From the NCBI GenBank assembly GCA_027924645.1, contig BSBN01001687.1, positions 4,836,001 through 4,900,000 on the forward strand: 64,000 nucleotides of DNA. The letters are read 5' to 3'. Source of the stretch: Cunninghamia lanceolata (lineage: Eukaryota > Streptophyta > Pinopsida > Cupressales > Cupressaceae). The translations under genes were made by a program, and so were the position numbers. The notes beneath the pieces are model-generated. The model searched no databases. It worked only from the letters and a program-made list of their open reading frames with translations, and was not told where the DNA came from. The stretch's first letter is position 1. Each line of letters begins with the position of its first letter. Shown piece by piece: positions 46,578-58,067 of this stretch.

Positions 46578-46756
46578 GGCATTGATGCAAACACTTACTG
46601 AAAAATGCTTTACTGCTCCCTCTTTCTGTATACACTTGATTTTCCTACTCCCCCTGAGATGATTATCCAATTTTCATTGATCTTCTTCTCCCCCTTTGAC
46701 ATCAATGGCAAAGGGTGTGATCTAGAACCAAAAATTTATCAAAAATCCAAAAATTG

Positions 46757-47006
46757 ATTTACTCAGCCGCATATTTACAAGTGTAATTTACATCTTTGTA
46801 TTTCATGTATTTGAGAATGTCATTGAATAAGTTCTTGATGTGTGCCCACTCAATATCCTAGCTATTCTTAGCATTATTCAGAATCTGAATGTGTCCGCTG
46901 AAGAGAAAAACTATAGCTTTTGCCTTTTGTAAATCTAATGGTGAGGCAGTTTGTCCAACAAGTTGTACTTCAGCCACAAGATTAGTCATTGAATCTAGTT
47001 TGGGAT
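46757..47006 (-). pseudogene. C-terminal coding fragment of E
   Basis: A minus-strand frame of about 80 codons enters from the A3 junction with PKLDSMTNLVAEVQLVGQTA and ends at TAA near 46758, with one internal TAG. It is helix-like and hydrophilic, and it precedes the PPT, where Sirevirus-type elements can carry an extra ORF after pol. I do not recognise the product. Confidence 0.4.
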
Positions 47007-47736
47007 TGTAATGTCAAAAATGTCCCCTTGGGGCTTTTCCCTCATAAGGTTTAGCTCCTGGGTCTTTTGCATGCATTTAGGACATCTTACTTCATAATTT
47101 GGCATCCCGATGGAATGAGCCCTAGTTAATATGAAAAATGGGACCTAGGAGGAACCCTTGATCTTAACCCTGCCCAAAATAGGGGGGAGGACTTGGGCAC
47201 CTGTACTCTAGTCCTGCCCTATTTAAGGGTAGTCCCAATTTTTGGGTGTCATCTTGTGACCGTTATTTGGGTCCTATGCTGACACGGTAAGTTTGAATTT
47301 ATGAAATCTTGGCAGGAGTGTTTGTAGTTGCATATAAAATCATGTTTAGGCATTCATATAGAAACTAGATGGCAATTGTGATGTTCATGCATTCTCAAGG
47401 TGATTCAAGGTTTTCATTGTGTTGCAAGAGAAGATTTGTGTGGTTTATGTGTATGTATTTACAGATTTGAGCATCTATTTCCTCATGGAATGAAGAGAAT
47501 CTTCCTCCCATGAGATCTTCACTACAAGGTGACATTATATTATGTTTTCATCATCATTTCCTTTGGTTTTTTCCTCTGCCTCACAAGGGCACACACTCTC
47601 TATTTGACAACGTTGTTTGAAGACTTAAGTGTCCTCTGGGGCTTGACTGAGGCAAGCCTCTAAACACCACAACCCTTTCCCAAAGTTTTTTGATTGCAGG
47701 TTATAGGTGTTCATCTAGAAAAAGTAGAGTTGTAGG
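47007..47736 (+). repeat. A3 5' LTR, part 1
   Basis: Starts TGTAATGTCAAAAATG; hairpin at 47174-47226; TATAAAAT box at 47333-47340. Ends with GTAGG (47732-47736), the D target site. Confidence 0.85.
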
Positions 47737-49146
47737 TGTTGGGTTTTTCCCAGACTAGATGCTTTTTCCCAGTTATCCCTACAAGGTAGCCATCAATGAT
47801 CAACAGGATCTCTAGGCCAGGGGCCAACAGTACAGGAGATAGACTCTATAGATATCTCCTCTTCTTCTTCAGGCTCTACAAAACCTAGGGGGTATTCCCT
47901 ATTCAACATCCATAAGATATGCTTGTGAACTGGGGGATGTTGACACAAAGCAGATAAATCCTCCTTTATGTAGACCAAAATTGTGAGATAAGTGCAAAGA
48001 GGCTAGCTTTGGGCCTATGTTTAGTTGTGAGATAGAGGATTTTGATCCTAAAACTACTTCTAAGGTCCTAAAAATTTGTTTTTGAAGTTTTAAATTTGAT
48101 TTTATATTTGGATGCAAAACTAGGACCTGAAGGGTAACCTCAATACAAGACTAGACTGGTGCCTATCCAGGGCTTGGAGTTAATAGACATACACATGTGA
48201 ATGATCAGCACAAACATATTCCAAAGACTAGATTTCAAGGGGATTTGTTTAGCACCTGCCTTACAGATACTTCCCAAGACTGAATATTCAGTTATCTCTG
48301 CTTACAAACATCCTCATTGCAGTACATTCATCCCAATACTTGATCTGAAACATTTAATCTACTCCTTGAGCAGAAGTAAGAAATCAAGCATTCAATATAG
48401 TAAAGCTATATTCTAGAACCATAAACACCCCTTAGTTGCTTAGATTCAGAAGAACACACTCAATTTGGAGATAGATAATAGAACACATGCAATATAGCAT
48501 TACTCATTTAAATCAACATGAAATCAGTAAATCTATGCATGAGACATACAACACAAGACTCATAAACTCACAAGACATCCAGAACATGGCCACCAATGAA
48601 GTTGTATCTTATTACAACACCAGAATTTGTCCAGCTTTCAACAACAACAAATGAGTAACACCATCTGCTATATACAACAAGAAGGTATACTCAACATTAA
48701 TTACACATGGTTGACTCACAATTTCACCAGATACATTGCATTATGAGAAAATGGCGCTCAACACATTGAATGCAATAGGTGGGAGAGGAGGCAGGGAGTG
48801 GTTGGACTCGAGCCTTGCGTCACTGCCTGGGAATTTACATCTTCAATTGGGTGGTTGATCCATGCTTGTCTTCGCCCATACCCTGTAACATCCACCATTA
48901 AAGGCATACCAACCCGTGGCCTTGGGAAATACAGTAGACTGTGCGCTTAGAAATTTTCCCGCCAAGAATCATGACCTGACTTTTTCAAATCATGTGGGAA
49001 CTAATTATCCCACATTCACCCCGCAGCAACCTCCTTGACACTTTATAAGCTAGGCCGTGAGCATATATGATGTCAGTGATTTTGCTCCCGACGACGCCAA
49101 CATATACCTCATCATCATGACCCATGCCAACGGTGAACCTCCTACA
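47737..49146 (-). repeat. D 3' LTR (left), lacking most of U3
   Basis: Homologous to 55686-57065 of the other LTR (TTTTTCCCAGACTAGATGC, CGTGGCCTTGGGAAAT, CTTTATAAGC and so on). It stops at AACCTCCTACAT, so the approximately 480 bases that form the U3 end of the 5' LTR are missing. Only about 55 bases separate it from the integrase stop and no PPT is present, so one deletion probably removed the PPT and the U3 end. Confidence 0.75.
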
Positions 49147-49199
49147 TAATTTATAGACAATTTACACATAATTTACAATTGTGCATAGAAGATAATCAC

Positions 49200-50377
49200 T
49201 TATGAAATATAAAGCTTAAGGAATTGACCGTGCATAGGCAATTCCCGCCTCTCACCATCTAGGGCCTGGAGAAAGTAGGAGTCATCTCCATGGATATTTC
49301 TGATCAGGTACGGGCCCATCCATAAGGGCTCAAGTTTGCCATGCTTTCCCTTATCCTGACTCCTTGCATTCCAAATAAGGACTAAATCATCTACCTGAAA
49401 TTTCCTTTCTGTAGTCCTTTTATCAAACATATATTTTACACTTTGTTGTTTCCTGATGTTTGTCCTGTGTGCCTCCCTTCTGACTTCATCTAATACAACC
49501 AACTGATTTATCCTTCTAGTCATTGGGTCTTCAATCTCTTCATCATTTTCCTGTATGAATCTATAGATTGGCAAGATATTATTTATAGGCAGCTTGGCTG
49601 CTGTGCCATATACTAGCTCGAAAGGTGACCTCCCAATTGATTTCTTCACTGTTATCCGGGCAGTCCATAGTGCCATCTTCAGGTTTGAATCCTAGGCTCT
49701 TTTATTCTTGTCCACCATCCTTTTGATGATTTTCATGAGGCTTTTGTTACTGGACTCTGCCTGACCATTTCCCTGTGGATGATATGGTGATGCATATGAC
49801 AAATTAATCCCATATTTGTTGCAAAAATCAACAAATTCACTGGATCTAAAGCACATGGCATTATCTGTCATCACTTTGAATGGTACTCCAAACCTAATAA
49901 TAATGTTTTCCAGAATAAAATCCATCACCACCCTACTTGTAGCTTTTTAGTTGGAATGGCTTCAATCCATTTAGTGAAATAGTCAGTAGCATCCAAAATC
50001 CAACTATGTCCTCCACTTGATTTTTCTGAGTTCTCTATAAAATCAATTCCCCATTACTGAAAAGGAGCCTCCATAGTTACAGTTCTAAGGGGCAATGCAT
50101 CTTCATACCTTAACCTTCCTAAGAACCTTCGGCAAGGATCACATCTCCTCACCAACTTTTGTGCATCTAAGAAAAGATTTGGCCACCAATAGCCTGCTCT
50201 AAGAATCTTGTGAGCTGTTGTTAGGGCAGTATAGTGTCCACCACACACTCCTTTGTGCATGTCATTTAAAACATTCTTAGCTTCATTTTCATCTACACAA
50301 TTGAGTAGTACACCATCAAAATTCTTCCAAAACAACTCCCCTTGAAGAATAATGTACTTGATTGCATGTAGTTTCAA
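49200..50377 (-). pseudogene. pol: D integrase
   Basis: The zinc-binding domain at 50377-50054 has GGHYTALTTAHK and RRCDPCRRF (intact HHCC). The catalytic core follows in another frame: a DFIENSEKSSGGHSWILDATDYFTKW-like segment spanning 50040-49960 carries the first Asp; TDNAMCFRSSEF holds the second Asp and PQGNGQAESSNKS the Glu. The C-terminal domain shows VDDLVLIWNARSQDKGKHGK and a GPYLIRNIHG SH3-like stretch. Stops near 50050 and 49690 and a frameshift disrupt it. Confidence 0.85.
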
Positions 50378-50771
50378 AGTCCTTTTCTAACTATCATTGA
50401 AATGGGAAGGACAATTTACATTTTGCAAATAGTACACAATGTCCTTGTACCATTTAGATTCTGACACATTTATAATTTCATTCTGAACTACATTCACTTG
50501 GCATGCTTCCAGATTTGACTGTCATTATTTTAGCCAAACCTTGTCCCCTTACCAGTTTGGTGATCTATATCTCTATGTTGAATTCTTGTAATTTGTTTAT
50601 CCACCTGCATCTTCTTCCTGTTGCCTCCTGCTGGGTAAAAATATCCTTGATTGCTACATGAGGCACATATGCAATGGTCTAAGATCCTACTAGATATGGC
50701 TTAAAGCTTTTGACTGCTTTAACCAATGCATATGCATGCTTCTCCATGATGTCATATTTTAACTCAGCTGC

Positions 50772-51722
50772 CTACAATGACATGCTAAAGAAGGCAATAG
50801 GTTGTTCAAAACCCTCTTCATTTTTCTGTAATAAACATGCAGCAACAGTATGGAAAGAAGCAAATGAAAACAACTGAAATGGCTTAGAAAAATTAGGAGA
50901 TTTTAACACAGGAGCCATCTTTATAGCCTCTTTGATGTTTTGAAATGATTTAATTGCTTCACCTTCCCAATTGACACTTGCACCCTTCTTCAACATCTTA
51001 GAAACATCTTTTGTGATTTCTGCAAAGTTGGGGATGAATCTTCTAACAAAATTAACTTGTCCAAAGAAGGACTGAATACCTTTCACTGTTTTGGGAACTT
51101 GAATCCTGTCAATTGCAGCAACCCTTTCAGGATCAATCCTTACTCCATCCTTGGAAACAATGTGTCCCAAAAGCTTTCCTTCCACTACCCCAAAAGCACA
51201 TTTCTTTGGGTTGAGTGAAATGCCATATTCCAATGCTCTAATAAAAATATGTTCTAAGTGCATGCAATGTTGCTCTTCTTTTTTTGAATAGATAGTCAGA
51301 TCATCTTGATATACAGCCAAGATTGAATCAATTAATCCTACAAAAGCAACATCCATGGCCCTCTGAAATGTAGCACCTACATTTGTCAATCCAAATGGCA
51401 TTCTCACATATACATATGTCCCCCATGGAGTGGTGAAGGCAATTTTATATTGTTCAGATTCTTTTACCTTCACCTAATTGTACCCTGAAAATCCATCCAT
51501 CATGGATAAAAGTTCACAGCCAGTCACCTTCTGTAGCATGGCTTCCATGTTTGGCAATGAATAATTGTCCTTCAAAGAAGATACATTCAGATTTCTAAAG
51601 TCAACACAAAGTCTAATATCACCATTCTTTTTTCTAACTGGAACAAGATTAGACACCCAAGTTGAATGTCTGATAGTCATGATTATTCCAGCCTCCCTAA
51701 GCTTCTTGAGTTCTTCCTGCAT
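50772..51722 (-). pseudogene. pol: D reverse transcriptase and start of gypsy RNase H
   Basis: Ty3/gypsy RT: GDIRLCVDFRNLNVSS, MMDGFSGYN (then one in-frame stop at 51474), MPFGLTNVGATFQRAMD, and the active site VYQDDLTIYS. Both Asp residues are kept, but Gln occupies the position that is usually Leu, Ile, Met or Val. The thumb and connection read LLGHIVSKDGVRIDPERV. A gypsy-type RNase H begins with LQKNEEGFEQPIAFFSMSL and continues, broken by stops, to about 50400. Confidence 0.85.
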
Positions 51723-52249
51723 TTTTGGAGCTAGAGTAGGATTAATAGGTCTTTGTTTTGCCTGAATGGCTTAGCTCTAGGCTTCAATGGGATCTCATGC
51801 TGGAATAGGTCTTCTCTATAAGCCTTTAGGTCCTCATATGACTAGGCAAAGACATGCTTATATTTTCTCAACAATGCAATTAGTATGTTCCTGATGTGTG
51901 GTTTGAGCTGTTTGCCAATATATACCCTTTTGGGGGCATGAAATGTCCCCAAGTTTATCTCCTCCAGGTCATCCTTGTTTGTAAGAGATGCCTTTGTAAC
52001 AAATTGGTCCTTATTGTCAAATGCTCTTTCTAAAGCAACCAACCCTCTGGGGATTTTGTTTGTCTTTAGCTGAATTATTTCCTTCCTCAAAAGAGTCTCC
52101 TTTCCATCTACAACCTCTACAAAATTTTGAAAATCAATTTCTTGGTTCTCATACTCATCTATGCAGTGTAGGAATCTCAACAAATCTTTGTCATCATCAA
52201 ATACTTGCCAACTGCATATATTTTCTGGTACTGCATGTCAAATTTTAAC

Positions 52250-53215
52250 CTCAGCATTTGTAACATTAGACAGAGTTATGTCATTTGGCCTTATGGCCAC
52301 ATTAGGTAAAAAATCTGCCATGACATTCTTTGATCTTTCAATCCAGTTTATTGAAAATGCATCAAACAATTCAATTGTATCCCAGACAACATGTTTATAT
52401 TGTTTTAACTTTTTTTAAGCATACTTATCTCTAACCTAGGAAACAATTAAGTCTGAATCTCCAAACACTCTCAACATCTTAATCCCATGCTTCAGAGCCA
52501 CATTCAATCCAAGTAACAAAGCTTCATATTCTGCAATATTATTTGTGCAGGTAAACTTTAGCAAGAAAGAGAATTTTAGAAGCTTACCAACTGGAGACAA
52601 AAACACAACTCTAGCACTAGAGCCTTCCTTTGCACAAGCTCCATCAAAATACATGGTCCACAGATCCTGTCGGTCAACCTCTTGAATGCAAAGATTCTTT
52701 TCTTTATTTCCTTGATCATCAGAGACAACTTTGAAATTATCACAGTCAGTATCAACGAAACACACATGCTCTTCTAAACCTTTATCCTCAACTGTTTCTA
52801 GTGATCTTTCTTCTCTGACCAGTTTGACATCATTGCCATTCATTGGAATCATGGCATAGGATAGATCTAATTGCATACTTCCACCAATCAGTGCTGCCCA
52901 TCTTCTTGATAATAGCATACCATATTGTGGCTTGATATCAACAACTGTTATATTCATTTTGTAGGTTTTTTCTGGATATACTGCTAACCTGAAATCCACA
53001 TCCTTCATAATCCTAATGACTGGTACTTCTCTAGCATCCATGGCATAGCATTTCCCACATGCCTTATCTATTTTCAATCCAGCTTGTTGCATGATAGCCA
53101 AAGGCATAATATTTGTTGATGCTCCAGAATCAAGCATACAATTTCTGATTGTTTTCCCATTAATAACAAGGGAGACATAAAAATGGCTCAACTTGTGAAG
53201 GGAACTTTGTCACGG
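52250..53215 (-). pseudogene. pol: D protease followed directly by archaeal-type RNase H
   Basis: Protease: SHFYVSLVINGKTIRNCMLD, with the active site DSGAS at residue 21 of the open stretch starting at 53191. The upstream gag frame joins by a frameshift near 53190. RNase H: LWTMYFDGACAKEG (first Asp, residue 183), NNIAEYEALLLGL (Glu), VFGDSDLIV (Asp), and after a stop at about 52436 the C-terminal SINWIERSKNVMADFLPN (last Asp). All four catalytic positions are present. The linker after it, SWQVFDDDKDLLRFLHC to LLRKYKHVFA (51842), leads into RT. So the archaeal-type RNase H lies upstream of RT, while in Ogre and Retand it lies between the gypsy RNase H and integrase. Confidence 0.82.
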
Positions 53216-53522
53216 TCACCCCTAGATATACTTCAGGAGTTTCATCCTCATCAATACACATGGCTTGTTTCTTACCCTAGGTTTCAATATTCTGATTAGC
53301 TTGACAGGGTACTCCTGAAATCAGGGACAATGTTTTATTTCTGAACTCCACAACTTTCATCAGCTCCATCAGTGGAACAGAGACCTTTACCTGGGACAAG
53401 ACCCAAGTTATGTCAAATGGGGCATAATTTTGTATAATAGTTGTAGCCTGATCTATAGTTTTATTTTTATCTTGGTATGATCCAACTTTAATTTTTGTGG
53501 CTCTCTGACTGTCATCTTTGAT

Positions 53523-55570
53523 CTAAAAATTTTTGTTTTGATCCTCAACCTGGGGAATTCTATTTTTTGAACCTTGAGAATCATGAACTATTTTTTGCTT
53601 AAAATTTTGCTTATTATTGCTCCATTGTTTCTTTTGTGGTTCAGCCCCTTTATGATTATGCACTGATTTTGGTTGATGTGGATCACTCATCTGAGCTCTA
53701 CCTCTGAGGTTATAATTGCTTTTGACTTGAGCCACTGTTGCAGCTGTGAGGGCTCTAGTTTCTTCATCAGAAAGTCTCTTCAAGTTATTCAAAAAAATAT
53801 GTGAATCCTGAGCATAAGCATAATTATCCTCATCATCATCATCACATGGAAACCACTGGCAACCTTGAGTCCCATGACGTGTACTTTCATCTACGTCATA
53901 AAAGGAAAACTCCCCTTTTGTGGACAACATATTTACATTATCATCCTCCACACAATGTGGCTCATTACATTCATCACATGCAGCAACATTATCATATAGA
54001 GACTGAGAAATCATATATTGTGACTATGAGTGAGGCATCTGACATATTATGTATCATGGGGTGTCATTAACAATATTAATAGCCTTCTTCAAAGGGTCAG
54101 GTGTTTCCTTAACACTTTGAGCTCTTTGATTACTGTTGCCATTTGGAAGAACTAGTTTACCATTATGCCAATTTGTGTTATATGGCATATCATGTAATGA
54201 TGGTCTTCTTTCTTGCCTCTAGTAAACCTGTTTGTCAGGACCTATCCCTTTTTCATTTTTAGCCATTCTATAGCTTAGGTTCTTGACAATAGTTGTCAAT
54301 TTATCTAATTTATCCTCAGAAGTAGATGCGTTACCTTGGGTACTTTGAGGCTTATTTGGATTTTGCAAGATCTTCATATCATCCCTTTTGTTTGTCTTAC
54401 CAGATACCTTCCTGTTATTTTCAATATTTGTTGCAATCCTGAAAGCATCCCTGAGGCTATTTGGACCCCTATCTCTTAATCCATATATTGTTTTAGCATC
54501 AAAAGTATTTATATAGAGTACTATGCACATTGGTTCATTAGACCTCATGTGATGTGGCAATTTGTTCAGCACTTTAGTAAATCTAGCATTGAAATCTGCA
54601 ACCTGCTCATTAGATCCCTTAGTGATACTAGTGAATTCATTTACAAAAAAGATTGGGTTAGTCTTGTCACCATACCATTCCTTGAAAATCCTTCTGAAAT
54701 CATCCCATGATGAGATACTCTAGTCAGGAAGGCCTTTATACCATTCCCTAGCTTCATCAACCAAGGACTGCATAAATAATTTCATGAAAACATCTTCATG
54801 CTCAACCTCAAAGTTGTCCATGATATTCTGAAAAAATTTTAAGTGGTCTTCCCCTGACACAATATTATTTCCTAAAAACTTTGGCACCTGTGGCCTCACA
54901 TGTTTGTCAATGGGATTGGGGTAACCATGAATGCCATCAAAAACTAACTGTCTGAATCTATCCAACTGCATAGGTTGTCTATCAAATTGATTTACATTTA
55001 CATTTCTATTTGCATTCTGTCTTTGATCATTTTGCTGATGATGGGCTAGATTTCTATGCTGGCTTCTCAGCACATTTGTATTATCAAGGGTGGGGACTGC
55101 ATCTTATTGAGCAGTTCTCAGAGCTTACACTTTCTGTCTCATGTCATCTCTAATCTTCACAGCCTGCAAATACTCAAATTCAGTCCTCAGGCTCTTGATC
55201 TCTTCAGCTAATTATTCATCTCTGGCATGGAAGAAGATGGTCCCTTTCCATACTGGTCATCATCATCATCCCTTGGGGACTCAGTCTCGTCAAATTTGTT
55301 AGAGGGATCTAAGAAAGGGCATTCCTGAAACACTTCTGACCTCATTCTCAAACTGCCACCTTGTTGTCTTTCATACATATCTTGAATCTCAACCTCTATA
55401 TTTGAAAAATAAGGTGCTTGTTGCTCTGAAGACCTAGGATGACCTTAGATACTATCATTTTTTCTGGGAGAACCTTCATGACTGGCTGGGACAGTCCCTT
55501 TTTTCCTATACATCATCTTTTTGGGTAACTCTTCAAACAGAGGATTACGCAGGGATCTTCTCCCTTGCAT
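53523..55570 (-). pseudogene. gag: D gag, disrupted
   Basis: A plausible start is the ATG at 55570 (MQGRRSLRNPLFEELPKKMM). The capsid-type region is 55073-54219: GYPNPIDKHVRPQVPKFLGN, then LKFFQNIMDNFEVEHEDVFM and AREWYKGLPD, then MLNKLPHHMRSNEPMCIVLY. A later frame (54014-53523) has CDECNEPHC, a CX2CX4C-containing motif, a poly-Asp patch and NYNLRGRAQM near its end. Several stops and one frameshift are present. The CDECNEPHC finger is not a standard CCHC knuckle. Confidence 0.75.
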
Positions 55571-55661
55571 ACAAATTTTTACTTTACCGGTTAGGAGATT
55601 GTTTGGAGTCGCCACCTACAATTAGGAATTATTTTCTTTTAGATCAAGGTTTTTAAACAAA

Positions 55662-55681
55662 GTTCCCCAGTAGAGTCACCA
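55662..55681 (-). other. Primer-binding site of D (tRNA-Arg type)
   Basis: Minus strand TGGTGACTCTACTGGGGAAC, next to the 5' LTR end. It matches, with few changes, the Arg-tRNA PBS of Ogre/Tat elements (TGGCGACTCCACTGGGGA as I recall it). A second partial match, GGTGGCGACTCC, lies about 70 bases inside (55597-55608). Confidence 0.8.
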
Positions 55682-55685
55682 AATC

Positions 55686-57546
55686 TGTTAGTTTTTTCCT
55701 AGACTGGATGCTTTTTCCCAGTTATCCCTACAAGGTAGCCATCAATGATCAATAGGATCTATGGGCCAGGGGCCAACAGTATAGGAGATAGACTCTATAG
55801 ATATCTCCTCTTCTTCTTTAGGCTCTGCAAAACCTACCTAGGGGGGTATTCCCTATTCAACATCCATAAGATATTCTTGTAAACTGGGGGATGTTGACAC
55901 AAAGCAGATAAATCCTCCTTTATGTAGACCAAAACTATGAGATAAGTGCAAAGAGGCTAGCTTTAGGCCTATGTTCAGTTGTGAGACAGAGGATTTTGAT
56001 CCTAAAACTACTTCTAAGGTCCTAAAGATTTGTTTTTGAAGTTTTAAATTTGATTTTATATTTGAATGCAAAACTAGGACCTGGAGTGTAACCTCAATAC
56101 AAGACTAGACTGGTGCCTATCTAGAGCTTGGAGTCAATAGACATACACATGTGAATGATCAACACAAACATATTCCAAAGACTAGATTTCAAGGGGATTT
56201 GTTTAGAACCTGCCTTACGGATACTTCCCAAGAGTGAATATTCAGTTATCTCTGCTTACAAACATCCTCACGGCAGTACATTCATCCCAATACTTGATCT
56301 GAAACATTTAATCTACTCCTTGAGTAGAAGTAAGAAATCAGGCATTCAATATAGTAAACCTATATTCTAGAACCATAAACACCCCTTAGATGCTTAGATT
56401 TAGAAGAAGAACACACTCAATTTGGAGACAGATAATAGAACACATGCAATATAGCATTACTCATTTAAATCAACATGAAATTAGTAAATCTATGCATGGG
56501 ACATACAACACGAGACTCATAAACTCATAAGACATCCAGAACAAGGCCACCAATGAAGTTGTATCTTATTACAACACCAAAATTTGTCTAGCTTTCAACA
56601 ACAACAAATGAGTAACACCATATGCTATATACAGCAAGAAGGTATACTCAGCATTAATTACACATGGTTGACTCACAATTTCACCAGATACATTGTATTA
56701 TGAGAAAATGGCGCTCAACACATTAAATGCAGCAGGTGGGAGAGAAGGCAAGGAGTGGTTGGACTCAAGCCTTGCGTCACTGCCTAGGAATTTACATCTT
56801 CAATAAGGTGGTTGATCCATGCATGCCTTTGCCCATACCCTGTAACATCCGCCATTAAAGGCATACCAACCCGTGGCCTTGGGAAATGCAATAGACTGTG
56901 CGCTTAGAAATTTTCCTGCCAAGAATCATGACCTAACTTTTTCAATGACCTCCTCGACACTTTATAAGCTAGGTCATGAGCATATATGATGTCGGTAATT
57001 TTTCTCTCGACGACGCCAGAATATACCTCATCATCATGATGCGTGCCAATGGCAAACCTCCTGCATGATATCCCGATATGTAATATCACCCTGATATTTC
57101 ACATCACCCTGATATGAAATATCACCTCCTTTGGAATATCACCTTGATAATAGTGAACCTCATGTTGAGCCCACCTGATACTCAAAATCAGCTTGATGAT
57201 CACCCTCATCGGATCCTGATGATGTCATCATCATGCTGCAATATCAGGGTGATATTTGTAAGATCACCCGATATTAGAATATGACCCCCTCTTCAGAATA
57301 TTGGGTCATATTGAAACCCTGCAGCAACATTGGGGTGATCATAGCTAAGATGACTGATGTTAGAAACATGATGACCCCACGGAAATATCAAGCTGATATT
57401 TGAAAATATGATGACCGCCCTTCAGAATATCAGGTTAGGCTGGAACATGCTGAGAGGGCCCAAAGACTTAGAATTTTTTGGATTTTTTGGGAGGGTGCCT
57501 GCAGATTTAAAAGCTTGAAACCTGACTATTCATGTAGGCACCAACA
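55686..57546 (-). repeat. D 5' LTR (right)
   Basis: 1861 bases with full termini. Minus-strand TATA box TTATAAAG at 56960-56967. The U3 end (57066-57470) is packed with ATATCA/TGATAT palindromic motifs. Confidence 0.82.
57066..57470. repeat. ATATCA/TGATAT motif cluster in D U3
   Basis: AATATCACC, CACCCTGATATTTCAC, AATATCAGGGTGATATT (an almost perfect 17-base palindrome near 57240), ATCAAGCTGATATTTGA and related forms recur at irregular spacing, with GATGATGTCATCATCATG at about 57220 as another palindrome. This segment has no counterpart in the left LTR. Confidence 0.75.
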
Positions 57547-57551
57547 GTAGG

Positions 57552-58067
57552 AGGGATCAATAGACAACAAGGATTTAGGATCTGAAGAGAAACAGGACAC
57601 CAGAGCCTTTTTGGGACTTGGGTGCTCACTCCTATGTCCTCCGTAGTTGAATTTCCAAAAATAGAAGTTGCAGTGCTGATTAGTGTCGGAAGGAGGTCAG
57701 GATCCCATAAAGAAACTGGTACCTTGGACTTGGGTGCCTGCTCTTGTGTCCCTAAATTTTCTACCTCAGAACCTCAAAAATAGGTACTCTGTGATTTGGC
57801 ATTTTACTTCCCTCTGCAGGATCTTTTTCTGTTATTCTTTTGTTTACAGTCATATCTGTGAAATTAGGGTTTTAATGGTCAATTAAGCATAATAGAAAGA
57901 AAATTGATAATGAAATTCCCTAATCCAAGTTTCCCTACATCTCATAGTGACCTAGGGTATGATAGTGAATTGCCACTCGACCCTAGATCCTTGAATGTAA
58001 AGGGTGAAAGGAGGATTCAAACATCTAAACACTTAAACATTAAACGAATCAAATTTTACCCTAAAAA
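57552..58067 (+). repeat. A3 5' LTR, part 2
   Basis: Continues the LTR after the right D TSD (57547-57551): AGGGATCAATAGACAACAAG matches 63753 onward in the 3' LTR. Ends CCCTAAAAA, a decayed CTTTACA, followed by TTTTAGTGAACCC (decayed PBS). Confidence 0.8.

Larger units (their letters stand above)
45033..47006 (-). mobile_element. Element E: 3' end of a Copia/Sirevirus-like element
   Basis: The left boundary is TGTTGATTGTCAGG in A1's LTR. E runs on the minus strand: 3' LTR 45033-46565, PPT 46566-46577, then the C-terminal end of a protein up to 47006, where A3 is inserted. The AAAGGGGGAGATTGTTGG junction and the LTR text GTGGGGGTGAATCAGTG and ACGTGGAAAACCC are hallmarks I associate with plant Ty1/copia elements of the Sirevirus group. 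No RT is visible, so lineage is tentative. Confidence 0.6.
47737..57546 (-). mobile_element. Element D: Tat-group Ty3/gypsy element with two RNase H domains
   Basis: 9810 bases, minus strand, with perfect TSDs GTAGG (47732-47736 and 57547-57551) and TGTTGG/CCAACA outer termini. Order on the minus strand: 5' LTR (57546-55686), Arg-type PBS, gag (55570-53523), protease and an archaeal-type RNase H (53215-52290), RT (51722-50772), gypsy RNase H (about 50800-50400), integrase (50377-49200), truncated 3' LTR (about 49146-47737). Frames change between gag and protease, before RT, and within integrase, so it is a decayed autonomous element. From memory, plant Tat-group polyproteins with the same order and wording exist, so this is probably a member of a known group. 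Confidence 0.9.

Noticed and set aside
48201..48416. Frame of 71 codons repeated at 56155-56370
   Set aside because: It is the same LTR segment of D in both copies, antisense to the element; no independent support.
57000..57480. Independent insertion adjacent to D
   Set aside because: The perfect GTAGG TSD and CCAACA end at 57546 show that this segment is part of D's LTR; the other LTR is deleted.
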